A DNA stretch of 11,841 nucleotides from Candidatus Staskawiczbacteria bacterium RIFCSPLOWO2_01_FULL_38_12b. Its GTDB lineage: Bacteria; Patescibacteriota; Minisyncoccia; Minisyncoccales; Staskawiczbacteraceae. The DNA is taken from positions 1 to 11,841 of the forward strand of contig MHPA01000018.1 of assembly GCA_001820255.1 (NCBI GenBank), in the 5' to 3' direction. This document shows, piece by piece, positions 6,039 through 11,841 of this stretch. The translations under genes were made by a program, and so were the position numbers. The notes below the pieces were generated by a model that was not told the origin of the DNA, did no database searches, and saw nothing but the letters and a program-made list of their open reading frames with translations. Positions within the stretch are counted from its first letter, which is position 1. Every line of letters begins with the position of its first letter.

Positions 6039-6791
6039 TTATGGATTTACTGTAACTGATATGGTTGTTAAAGTGCTATCTAAGCTGCCGTCGTTAACTT
6101 TAAAAGTGAAGCTGTCAGTTCCAGTAAAGTTAGCGGTTGGCGTATAGGTTATATTGGGAGCGGTACCAGAGAGTGTTCCATGGGCAGGACTTGTAGCTAC
6201 CAGGTAGGTTAGTATAGAACCTTCCGGATCATTGCCAATCAGGATAATATTAACTGATGAATTTTTGCTAACTGTTATGCTTTGTGCATTAACAATAGGA
6301 GCTTGGTTAAATTGCGTATCAATAAATACTTGGAACGCAGTTTCAATCGAAGATGTCTTAACCTTGAAGGTGGCAAGCATACTGGAAAGATATGTTTTTA
6401 AAGCAGTAATACGATCAGTTTGGTTTGTTGCCGTCTTTACAGAAGCTTTAAATTGGGTTTTTGCTGTTTTTTGGGCAGTCTTATATTCAGTATTCGCATC
6501 TTTAACGGCGTTATGGAAAGTACTGTTTGCTGCTTTAGTAGCCCAAGTAAATGCCTCATTTTGGATATTGAACTGTTTTTCATCATTTTTGCCATAATCT
6601 CTATTTTTTTCTTTATTATTAATCTTAGTTTTGGCTTCAATATTAATTCCAAGCCCCGATCCAATTCCTAAATTTCCTAAATGCAAACCATTATCTGCGC
6701 TTGCAAGTACTGGAACAAATAACAATCCGGTAAATGCCATGCTTAAGGCGATCATTACTAACATTAACTTTTGCATGAGATTTTTAAACAT
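6039..6791 (-). CDS. Secreted protein with helical stalk and C-terminal Ig-like (cadherin-type) domain
   Basis: This protein has 250 residues. A Sec signal peptide spans residues 1-32 (basic N-terminus, hydrophobic core, likely cleavage after ASA). Residues 33-52 are Gly/Leu-rich; 60-160 are Lys/Ala/Thr-rich and helical, probably an extended stalk; 162-249 form one bacterial Ig-like domain of the tandem surface-protein type, starting NQAPIVNAQSITV, with NDPEG, ITYTPTANFTGTDSFTF and VNDGS motifs. A ribosome site AAAGGGG lies 11 bases before the start. No LPxTG or other anchor is seen at the C-terminus, so it may be released or held by other proteins. Probably an adhesion or envelope protein; the ligand is unknown. 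Confidence 0.85.
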   Translation of the reverse strand: MFKNLMQKLMLVMIALSMAFTGLLFVPVLASADNGLHLGNLGIGSGLGINIEAKTKINNKEKNRDYGKNDEKQFNIQNEAFTWATKAANSTFHNAVKDANTEYKTAQKTAKTQFKASVKTATNQTDRITALKTYLSSMLATFKVKTSSIETAFQVFIDTQFNQAPIVNAQSITVSKNSSVNIILIGNDPEGSILTYLVATSPAHGTLSGTAPNITYTPTANFTGTDSFTFKVNDGSLDSTLTTISVTVNP

Positions 6792-6888
6792 ATTTTTTTA
6801 TTCCCCTTTATCTTTACGATGCAACCAAAGTAGCATGAAAGTTAGAAGAGGATTATATTAATTATAGTAAAAGTATCTATCGGCCTTT

Positions 6889-6998
6889 TACCCCGTACCA
6901 ATTCCGCGAATATAATTTTACAAGATGCACGGAATTTTTATCATATGATGTTTTTGGCGTGCTTGAAATTATTTATTCAGCGGAATTGGTACGAGGTA
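6889..6998. repeat. 110-bp palindromic element upstream of the sigma factor gene
   Basis: The left end TACCCCGTACCAATTCCGC pairs with the right end (TACCTCGTACCAATTCCGC when reversed and complemented), one mismatch in 19. Pairing continues less perfectly to a central ATCATATGAT palindrome at 6940-6949. The sequence is unrelated to the other palindromes here, although it also has TA at both extremities. It lies between divergent genes, 89 bases before the sigma factor start. Confidence 0.75.
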
Positions 6999-7069
6999 CA
7001 TTAACTAAGACGTAGGGTTTTTGAAAATCTTTTAATCTCATACATTTTCTTTATATTTATCGCTTCTTG

Positions 7070-7078
7070 TGGTATATA
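7070..7078 (+). promoter_or_regulatory. Extended -10 box of the sigma factor operon
   Basis: TGGTATATA matches the extended -10 pattern, eight bases before the ATG at 7087, so the leader would be at most about two bases. No convincing -35 is present and no Shine-Dalgarno precedes the ATG. Confidence 0.4.
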
Positions 7079-7086
7079 AATAACTA

Positions 7087-7620
7087 ATGAATGACCCTAA
7101 CTTAGCCCGTGGCAAAAAGGAAAAGGAATTTTTAGATGCATATCAACAATATGCCGATGCTATCTATCGTCATTGCTATTTTAGGGTATATAATAAGGAC
7201 TTAGCAGAAGATTTAACCCAGGAAACGTTCATTAAAACATGGAAATATATTACCGAAGGGAAGGAAATTAAAAATACGAAAGCCTTTTTGTACAAAGTTG
7301 CCGTTAATCTTATCATTGACAATAGCCGTAAAAAGCAAACTCTTGCATTTGACCAAGTGAAAGAAAATGGGGTCTCTGTACGTCTCTATAGTATGGAGAG
7401 TAGTATCATAGACGGCTTTGAGGTTAAAGAAATTATAAAGATACTAGACGATTTAGACGAAACATACCGGCAGGTAATAGTTATGCGGTACATAAATCAA
7501 CTGTCTCCCCCTGAGATTGCCGACATTCTTGAAATTTCCACCAATGCTGTTTCAGTAAAAATAAACTATGCGATGAAAAAGTTACGAGAAATTATTAAAA
7601 TAAAATACCATGAATCGTGA
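7087..7620 (+). CDS. ECF-type RNA polymerase sigma factor
   Basis: This protein has 177 residues, normal for group IV (extracytoplasmic function) sigma factors, with only regions 2 and 4. Region 2 spans about 18-85: the YADAIYRHCYFRV segment, then DLAEDLTQETFIKTW, the core-binding and -10 recognition motif. Region 4 spans about 113-170: LDDLDETYRQVIVMRYINQLSPPEIADIL and a helix-turn-helix that binds the -35. The gene overlaps the next one by 11 bases, the usual arrangement for a sigma factor and its membrane-bound regulator. It probably redirects RNA polymerase to envelope-stress or surface genes; its targets are not visible here. Confidence 0.93.
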   Translation: MNDPNLARGKKEKEFLDAYQQYADAIYRHCYFRVYNKDLAEDLTQETFIKTWKYITEGKEIKNTKAFLYKVAVNLIIDNSRKKQTLAFDQVKENGVSVRLYSMESSIIDGFEVKEIIKILDDLDETYRQVIVMRYINQLSPPEIADILEISTNAVSVKINYAMKKLREIIKIKYHES

Positions 7621-8698
7621 TCCAGTAGAAATTTTTTTTAGGAAAGCCGATGGTGTCAAGTTGGACAAAAAAAAGAAGGATATTATACGCCAGGAAGTTT
7701 TGTTTTTTATGGGAAAAAGTCCTTACCAAGAAGAGGGTGTGAAAAAAAGATGGTTTGGCTTTTACTTGCCGCATAGTAATAACTTTAGATTGAAAGCTCC
7801 TGTGGCAGTGTTTGCAGTTATGTTTCTATTTTTTTTGGTGGGGGGGGCGACTACCGTCAAAGCGGATTCTGCGCTTCCTGGAGATTTTCTTTATCCTATG
7901 AAACTTGGTTTTAATGAAAAAATAAAAGAAATGCTTGCTTTTTCCGATGAATCGAAATTAAGTGTGCATATTAATTTGGCCAATGTCCGCTTGCAAGAAT
8001 TCGAAAAACTATCCGTACAGGGAAGAATAAATAGCAATAACGAAACACAGATAAATAATAATTTTAAAAATCAATCAGACAAAGTTTCAGAGTATATTAG
8101 TAAATTAGATACAACAAAAGATACTGAAAAAGCAGAAACAACCATTACTAATTTTGAAGCATCACTAAGAGCCCAGAGTATCATTATTAACGGCTTGCAA
8201 AAAAATACTGGCGGTACAGCTGCTAGCCCTATTGCAAATAGCGTTGGAGACGCAACTTCTAAAATATTTAATTTCAATGCAGATTTAAATAATGGAAAAG
8301 ATATCAATATAAAACCATCTGACAGGGATAAAAATATCCAAGAAAAAATTTCTACCATACAAAATTCTGTTGATAAAGTCAGAAAATTAATACAGAAAAA
8401 CGGGGCTAACATTGGCAATGAAGCGGTTTTACAATCAGAGGATAATTTAAATTTGGTGCAACAAAAAATAGATGAAGGAAAAAATAAATTGTCAAAAAAC
8501 CAAGATGACTATAAGGGATTAAATTCTTCTTTGCAAGAAGCTTCGGTCATTGCTCAAGAATCAAAATACTTAATAGACTCAAAAAGTAATTTAGGAGTAA
8601 AAATTCCTATAAATATTTCTTCACAAGATACTAAAGATACCACTGGTAATGAAAATAGCAAGAATCTTCAAGATAACAATGGTGATAAAAATAAATAG
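7610..8698 (+). CDS. One-TM DUF5667-type protein, putative anti-sigma factor
   Basis: This protein has 362 residues. Residues 1-60 are charged and presumably cytoplasmic, without the HxxxCxxC zinc motif of classic anti-sigma factors. A membrane helix lies at about 62-83. It is followed outside the membrane by DSALPGDFLYPMKLGFNEKI (86-105) and a helical region with ANVRLQEFEKL, which is the pattern of DUF5667 domains often found next to ECF sigma genes in CPR and related bacteria. Residues 205-362 are Asn/Asp/Lys/Ser-rich, repetitive helix and linker. The start lies inside the sigma gene, implying coupled synthesis. By position and topology it is the likely anti-sigma or signal-sensing partner; that role is inferred. 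Confidence 0.85.
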   Translation: MNRDPVEIFFRKADGVKLDKKKKDIIRQEVLFFMGKSPYQEEGVKKRWFGFYLPHSNNFRLKAPVAVFAVMFLFFLVGGATTVKADSALPGDFLYPMKLGFNEKIKEMLAFSDESKLSVHINLANVRLQEFEKLSVQGRINSNNETQINNNFKNQSDKVSEYISKLDTTKDTEKAETTITNFEASLRAQSIIINGLQKNTGGTAASPIANSVGDATSKIFNFNADLNNGKDINIKPSDRDKNIQEKISTIQNSVDKVRKLIQKNGANIGNEAVLQSEDNLNLVQQKIDEGKNKLSKNQDDYKGLNSSLQEASVIAQESKYLIDSKSNLGVKIPINISSQDTKDTTGNENSKNLQDNNGDKNK

Positions 8699-8763
8699 AA
8701 TAGCATGCATACAAATACGGGCACGAATACAAAGGTTAGTGATTTATTGAAGTAAAATGGGGA

Positions 8764-8946
8764 TATGGACATCACATCCAGAAACCGCACTCCAAGTCTT
8801 GCCGGATTTACCAATCTTGGGCAGGTTTCGCAAAAAATAAGTGAACCGTAGCTTCGGGCTACGCTTCACTTATTTTTTGCTCCAAGCCGCCCAATATTGC
8901 CAAACCTGCGGCAACTTAAGTGCGGTTTCTGGATGTGATGTCCATA
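8764..8946. repeat. 183-bp palindromic element, copy C
   Basis: The outer 28 bases are perfect inverted copies, beginning TATGGACATCACATCCAGAA. Pairing continues through imperfect arms to a strong core at about 8830-8880, GCAAAAAATAAGTGA ... TCACTTATTTTTTGC around CGTAGC-TTCGGG-CTACG. The A-run and T-run make the core a plausible terminator on both strands; it follows the sigma operon by 65 bases. Termini and length match copies A and B, and one arm shares the TTTGGCAATATTGG and CTTGGAG blocks with B, but the inner core sequence is different. Confidence 0.88.
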
Positions 8947-8995
8947 GATAGAAATAATGAAAGAATCCTTTTGCAGAAATAGAGCATGTCTATTA

Positions 8996-9150
8996 GACCT
9001 GTTGCGAAATAAGAATCTACTGCAAATTCCACATTTTTGCCCAAAATTTGCAATAATTTCTCAATTTAGCGAAGCTAAATCTCAAAATTCTATCAAATTT
9101 TCGGCTAAAAATCTGAAATTTTCGTTGCGATTCTTATTTCGCAACAGGTC
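8996..9150. mobile_element. 155-bp MITE-like palindrome with 22-bp perfect terminal repeats
   Basis: The ends begin GACCTGTTGCGAAATAAGAA and are perfect inverted copies over 22 bases (8996-9017 and 9129-9150). The interior is imperfectly palindromic around ATTTAGC-GAA-GCTAAAT (9064-9080). TATTA directly abuts both ends (8991-8995 and 9151-9155), as a 5-bp target duplication would. The CTGTTGCRAA terminus resembles ends of some IS families (IS6 and IS5 types), so a transposase elsewhere could move it. It encodes nothing credible. Confidence 0.75.
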
Positions 9151-9158
9151 TATTAATT

Positions 9159-9188
9159 AAAAACTCCATTTGGTTAAATGGGGTTTTT
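9159..9188. terminator. Bidirectional terminator
   Basis: AAAAACTCCATTT, loop GGTT, AAATGGGGTTTTT forms a 13-bp stem with one mismatch-type pair and T-runs on both strands. It lies 16 bases after the stop of the minus-strand winged-helix gene and also closes the plus-strand side. Confidence 0.8.
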
Positions 9189-9204
9189 AATTTTCAAGAA
9201 TACA

Positions 9205-9633
9205 CTAATACTTGTCTTGCGTATTATATATTTTTACTTTTTGTATATATTTATGCGAAGCCATATAGCAAAATGCGCGCCTGTCATTCTTATTAACCTT
9301 GCGGAATACATAACCCTTGCTTGCTAAATCTCTCATTAATCTTCTTGTAGTACTAATCGCAATGCCAATATTATTTGATACTTCTCTAGTTCCAATATTT
9401 TCTCTTCTGTAAACCATATCAAGAGCTGCTTGCTCAGAAGAACTCAAAGGTAAAGATTTCGATGTATGGCGATGCACATAATTACTGATGACGGTGTTTA
9501 AATTTATTCCGTACGAATCCTTGACGATGCTTTTAAGGGTAAGATACTCAAAATATATCAACAGCAACATTGATATTAAAAACCCCGGGGGACTTATCAG
9601 TAAGAGAATAAAATTACTTAAAATAGTTACCAT
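9205..9633 (-). CDS. Membrane-tethered winged-helix protein, putative regulator
   Basis: This protein has 142 residues. Residues 5-33 are strongly hydrophobic (ILLLISPPGFLISMLLLIYFEY) and form a membrane helix or hairpin. Residues 60-125 read as a winged helix: SSSEQAALDMVYRRE, then the helix-turn-helix TREVSNNIGIAISTTRRLMRDLASKGYV, and a basic wing with NKNDRRAFCYM, similar to MarR-like or other DNA-binding domains. A membrane-tethered helix-turn-helix of this size is uncommon. It is divergent from the small secreted protein at 9864, with a 56-bp inverted repeat starting eight bases before its ATG, a plausible operator. Targets are unknown. A non-DNA-binding use of the fold is possible. Confidence 0.8.
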   Translation of the reverse strand: MVTILSNFILLLISPPGFLISMLLLIYFEYLTLKSIVKDSYGINLNTVISNYVHRHTSKSLPLSSSEQAALDMVYRRENIGTREVSNNIGIAISTTRRLMRDLASKGYVFRKVNKNDRRAFCYMASHKYIQKVKIYNTQDKY

Positions 9634-9641
9634 AGTGTATT

Positions 9642-9697
9642 TACTTTGAATTATGAAATGTCCTCAATAATATCGGGACATTTTTTAATTCAAAGTA
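9642..9697. repeat. 56-bp inverted repeat with TACTTTGAATTA ends
   Basis: TACTTTGAATTATGAAATGTCC, here described by its first 12 bases, pairs with its inverted copy (about 20 of 22 bases) across a short loop. The ends match the 248-bp element at 4693-4940. On the minus strand the arm reads CATAATTCAAAGTAAATA just before the ATG at 9633, so CATAAT could be that gene's -10 box. Reading the same way, AATTCAAAGTAAATA also precedes the 4944 ATG. It may be an operator, a small mobile palindrome, or both. Confidence 0.7.
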
Positions 9698-9727
9698 TAT
9701 GATATTTATTTCGACTTCTCTATTATT

Positions 9728-9792
9728 TAAGACGCAAGAGAATGTAAATTCTTTTGTAATATTACTAAGATATCGTTTTTAGGTGCGTCTTA
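9728..9792 (+). other. Possible structured leader of the small secreted protein gene
   Basis: TAAGACGCA (9728-9736) pairs with TGCGTCTTA (9784-9792), enclosing a small AGAAT-GTAA-ATTCT hairpin and the palindrome GTAATATTAC. This gives a compact branched fold 70 bases before the 9864 start. A second partial pairing (AGGGGTAGAG with CTCCCT) follows at about 9801-9829. It could be a cis-regulatory RNA or small RNA. No known riboswitch class is recognised. Confidence 0.3.
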
Positions 9793-9863
9793 TATTGCAC
9801 AGGGGTAGAGTTTAGTTTTAATCTCCCTAGTTCTGTAAAAATATTATTAACCAATACAAAAAT

Positions 9864-10103
9864 ATGTTTAAGTTAATAACGGTAATAGTATCGCTTATGA
9901 TAGCAGTTTCAGGAGCAGTTGCTATTTTTAATCCAAAGATTTTTAACAACGCAATAAATACTAATTTGCAAAGTTCTGGGAGTACAAGCTTGCAAAACAA
10001 TGCAACCTCAAGCGTACAGGATAGTTCGGGCCTATTTTTGAGTGCCAATGGAAACAGTAATTTAAATTTAAATACCGATTTGCAAAATACTTTGGAACCG
10101 TGA
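9864..10103 (+). CDS. Small secreted Ser/Asn/Gln-rich protein
   Basis: This protein has 79 residues. A signal peptide or N-terminal anchor covers residues 1-21 (MFKLITVIVSLMIAVSGAVA). The remaining 58 residues are low-complexity, rich in Ser, Asn, Gln, Thr and Leu, with no Cys and no charged clusters, resembling short secreted or surface repeats. It starts about 70 bases after a possible structured leader and ends in a terminator hairpin, so it is a stand-alone unit, divergent from the membrane winged-helix gene, which may regulate it. Family not recognised. Upstream sequence has no clear Shine-Dalgarno. Confidence 0.65.
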   Translation: MFKLITVIVSLMIAVSGAVAIFNPKIFNNAINTNLQSSGSTSLQNNATSSVQDSSGLFLSANGNSNLNLNTDLQNTLEP

Positions 10104-10159
10104 ATTACCAAATAGACATTTAAAATTCATTTTAAAAGTACACTTGGTAATTCGCGGTT
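10096..10159 (+). terminator. Long-armed hairpin terminator overlapping the secreted protein gene end
   Basis: AACCGTGAATTACCAAAT pairs with ACTTGGTAATTCGCGGTT (18-base arms with two mismatches), and the loop holds a nested TTTAAAA / TTTTAAA stem. A TTTTTA tract follows. The left arm includes the stop codon of the 9864 gene. TTGGTAATTC also occurs alone at about 5962-5971. Confidence 0.65.
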
Positions 10160-10282
10160 TTTATTGCAAAAAAAATCATTTCCAGATTCGTATTCATAGA
10201 TTCGTCGAAAAACCGCCCTTCGGGTTTGAGGGGTATTCTGATTGGGGGCAGTTATCGGGATCACTGGTCGCCCAAAAAAAAA

Positions 10283-10309
10283 CAAAACACCCTTTTGGGG
10301 GTGTCTTTG
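10283..10309. terminator. Terminator downstream of the FN3-like protein gene
   Basis: CAAAACACCC ... GGGTGTCTTTG forms a roughly 10-bp stem. On the minus strand it is followed by a nine-base T-run, a strong intrinsic terminator for the gene ending at 10461. On the plus strand a CTTTTT tract follows. The sequence between here and 10460 holds nothing I can support as a feature. Confidence 0.75.
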
Positions 10310-10460
10310 CTTTTTACCATTTAAAAATTATATTACGGGTTTTTGATAGGGGATAAGTAAGGAGGATAATTTTTGGTGTTTGGTTTTTTATGTAATCAAG
10401 AAACGGTTTTAGGTTTATCGTATCCATGTCTTTAATAATGTTTACCAAAGATTTTATGTG

Positions 10461-11555
10461 TTACTTTTTAGTAGTAAATGACACCATGTCGCCCCGAACT
10501 GTTCCGTATCGGTTTTTTGCGGCCACTCTAATGTAATATTTTGTATTATTATCTAAATTATCAATAGTTGCTGATACATTGATATTAAAAGCGCTATCAG
10601 TTAATGATTGTTCTTGTGTATTCAATATCTTGTCATCAGGCAGAAAGGAATTATTACTGTATTCAAACCAATAAGTTGTTTGTGCTCCGTTAGGATTAAC
10701 GCCAGCATTTAATTTGGCTGAAGAATTAGTTATATTTGTAGCTGAAGTAGTATTAACCTTTGGAATAGTGGCTTGGACTGGACCTAAGGTTGTGAAGTTT
10801 AAAATCTGGCCATTTATTGTTCCGAATTGATTTTGCGCATTCAAACGGAAGAAGTATTTAGTAAGCGGTTGTAGGTTGGAGATTGAAACTGAAACATCAG
10901 AAGAAGATTTGCTATCATTAGTTGACTGGAAAGAGGTAACTGAGCCCAAATTGGAACTTGATCCATATTCGAACCAAAAAGTTGATTGTGCGCCGTTTGG
11001 ATTAATTTTTCCATTCAAGTTTACGGTTGTTCTTGTAATATCTGTTGCGTTTTGGGTGCTGGTTGTTGGAGCGGTTCCCTCTGGCGGTGGCGTGGTATTG
11101 GTTTTAAAAGTGTAGGTGATTCCATGAATTGTTCCAAAAGAATTATTAGCACTTAATCGAAAATAATAATCTGTATTAGCTTGAAGACCAGTGATATAAG
11201 CGGGCGTATACATTTTTGTAAATCCTGAACCGATCAAATAGTTTGGAGTTTGACTACCCAATGCCACTGTTTTTCCATATTCATACCAATAGGTCGTTAT
11301 CGCACCATTTGGATTAACCGTGCCTTTTGTTACTACGGTTGAAATATAGGGAGCAGAAATTGAATCTGTTTGAACAATTGGCGCTCCGGCTTGTGCAACA
11401 AGATTAGTAGTATTGGTCGAATTTGTTGTATTTTCTGGAGTTTGCTGAACCGCAACTTGAGGTGTTTGAGAAGTACTCCAAACTGCATAGCCAATTCCCC
11501 CCAATGCTACCAACCCCACGATACTTAAACTAATAATGATACTATTTTTATCCAT
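10461..11555 (-). CDS. Membrane-anchored surface protein with three FN3-like repeats
   Basis: This protein has 364 residues. Residues 5-26 form an uncleaved N-terminal membrane helix (IIISLSIVGLVALGGIGYAV), and 27-60 are a Thr/Asn/Gln linker. Three similar beta-sandwich repeats follow at about 66-152, 163-256 and 265-362. Each has a VNPNGA or INPNGA turn, a T-x-YW/FW-x-EY segment, a Y(Y/F)(F/I)R core strand and a final xFGT/RYGT...G...FTT strand, the pattern of fibronectin type III-like modules in bacterial surface proteins. It probably extends from the cell surface and mediates contact or adhesion; the partner is unknown. There is no clear Shine-Dalgarno before the ATG. The terminator at 10283-10309 probably ends the transcript. 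Confidence 0.85.
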   Translation of the reverse strand: MDKNSIIISLSIVGLVALGGIGYAVWSTSQTPQVAVQQTPENTTNSTNTTNLVAQAGAPIVQTDSISAPYISTVVTKGTVNPNGAITTYWYEYGKTVALGSQTPNYLIGSGFTKMYTPAYITGLQANTDYYFRLSANNSFGTIHGITYTFKTNTTPPPEGTAPTTSTQNATDITRTTVNLNGKINPNGAQSTFWFEYGSSSNLGSVTSFQSTNDSKSSSDVSVSISNLQPLTKYFFRLNAQNQFGTINGQILNFTTLGPVQATIPKVNTTSATNITNSSAKLNAGVNPNGAQTTYWFEYSNNSFLPDDKILNTQEQSLTDSAFNINVSATIDNLDNNTKYYIRVAAKNRYGTVRGDMVSFTTKK

Positions 11556-11642
11556 ATTTTTAAGATTATTTAATTTTATTTACTATATTTTATTTGTTTT
11601 CATTTTTTTATCATAATTTTACAATTACTTAATCTGCATTAC

Positions 11643-11841
11643 TTACCGTTTAGTTTCAGGGTAATTTTTAAATATTTGTTTTGTTGATTTTCTTAGATGG
11701 GGTATTTTCTCTAATGGCAATGAACCGAGCCATATGATAAAGGGCACCCTTAATTTAAACGACCATTCGGGATCTTTTAATAAAGGTTTTCTTTCTTGCT
11801 GAAAACGGGTGAGTAAAGCAAAAGTGGCCTGAAGATTTGCA
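11643..11841 (-). CDS. C-terminal part of an unrecognised gene, cut by the window edge
   Basis: On the minus strand one frame is open from the window end (first full codon at 11840) to TAA at 11643-11645, giving 65 residues. They include TRFQQERKPLLKDPEWSFKL, a short hydrophobic VPFIIWLGSLPL stretch and a basic tail LRKSTKQIFKNYPETKR. The mix of conserved-looking Trp/Pro and charged residues and the lack of stops argue for a real gene. I cannot name the family. It lies 87 bases upstream of the FN3-like gene on the same strand, so the two could be co-transcribed. Confidence 0.6.
   Translation of the reverse strand, partial: ANLQATFALLTRFQQERKPLLKDPEWSFKLRVPFIIWLGSLPLEKIPHLRKSTKQIFKNYPETKR

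Noticed and set aside
6232..6671. Plus-strand frames opposite the Ig-like secreted protein
   Set aside because: They are antisense shadows of a gene with a signal peptide, ribosome site and recognisable domain.
8957..9160. 67-codon plus-strand frame
   Set aside because: It runs through the MITE-like palindrome and its composition follows the repeat; no ribosome site or family pattern.
10144..10356. 70-codon plus-strand frame
   Set aside because: It begins inside a terminator hairpin, crosses a second terminator and an A-run, and has no recognisable protein character.
10359..10435. Strong AAGGAGG followed by a GTG-started frame of about 19 codons
   Set aside because: The spacing is acceptable, but the peptide is very short, unrecognised and without a promoter or terminator of its own; probably chance.

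Overview
The window is AT-rich, densely packed and reads with the standard bacterial code: TGA is a true stop in the ATGA overlaps at 890-893 and 1447-1450. Small genes, few clear Shine-Dalgarno sites, short DNA repeats that encode LPAGR- and STSFGT-type peptides, and a DUF5667-type protein paired with an ECF sigma factor all suggest a member of the Candidate Phyla Radiation (Patescibacteria, probably Parcubacteria-like). That placement is inference. There is no rRNA, tRNA or CRISPR array.

Layout. 1-446: a 183-bp palindrome, a solo repeat end and a promoter. 447-2193: a translationally coupled three-gene operon whose middle product carries the HEPN ribonuclease motif RNQVIH, closed by a terminator at 2267-2295. 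2312-4174: a membrane-anchored GH3 glycosidase that stops short of the usual family C-terminus, followed by a second palindrome of the 183-bp family. 4507-5610: two very small membrane proteins separated by a 248-bp inverted-repeat element, then inorganic pyrophosphatase. 5617-5948: debris of two genes (a peptidase-E-like N-terminus and a sugar-nucleotidyltransferase-like fragment). 6039-6791 (minus): a secreted Ig-like protein. 7087-8698: an ECF sigma factor overlapping a one-TM DUF5667-type partner, preceded by a 110-bp palindrome. 8699-9204: a third 183-bp palindrome, a 155-bp MITE-like element and a bidirectional terminator. 9205-9633 (minus): a membrane-tethered winged-helix protein, divergent from a small secreted Ser/Asn-rich protein (9864-10103); between them lie a 56-bp inverted repeat and a possibly structured leader. 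10461-11555 (minus): a membrane-anchored protein with three FN3-like repeats. 11643-11841 (minus): the C-terminus of an unrecognised gene.

Two points stand out. First, nearly every intergenic gap holds a full-length palindromic element: a three-copy family of 181-183 bp with TATRGACAYCACAT ends, a family with TACTTTGAATTA ends, and single 110- and 155-bp elements. Arms match each other well within each copy while the interior differs between copies. Second, the HEPN operon has the compact, coupled form of a toxin or phage-defence module, but its two partner genes belong to no family I can name. The right half is dominated by cell-surface and signalling genes (ECF sigma factor with membrane partner, membrane winged helix, three exported proteins), consistent with envelope sensing and host or cell contact.
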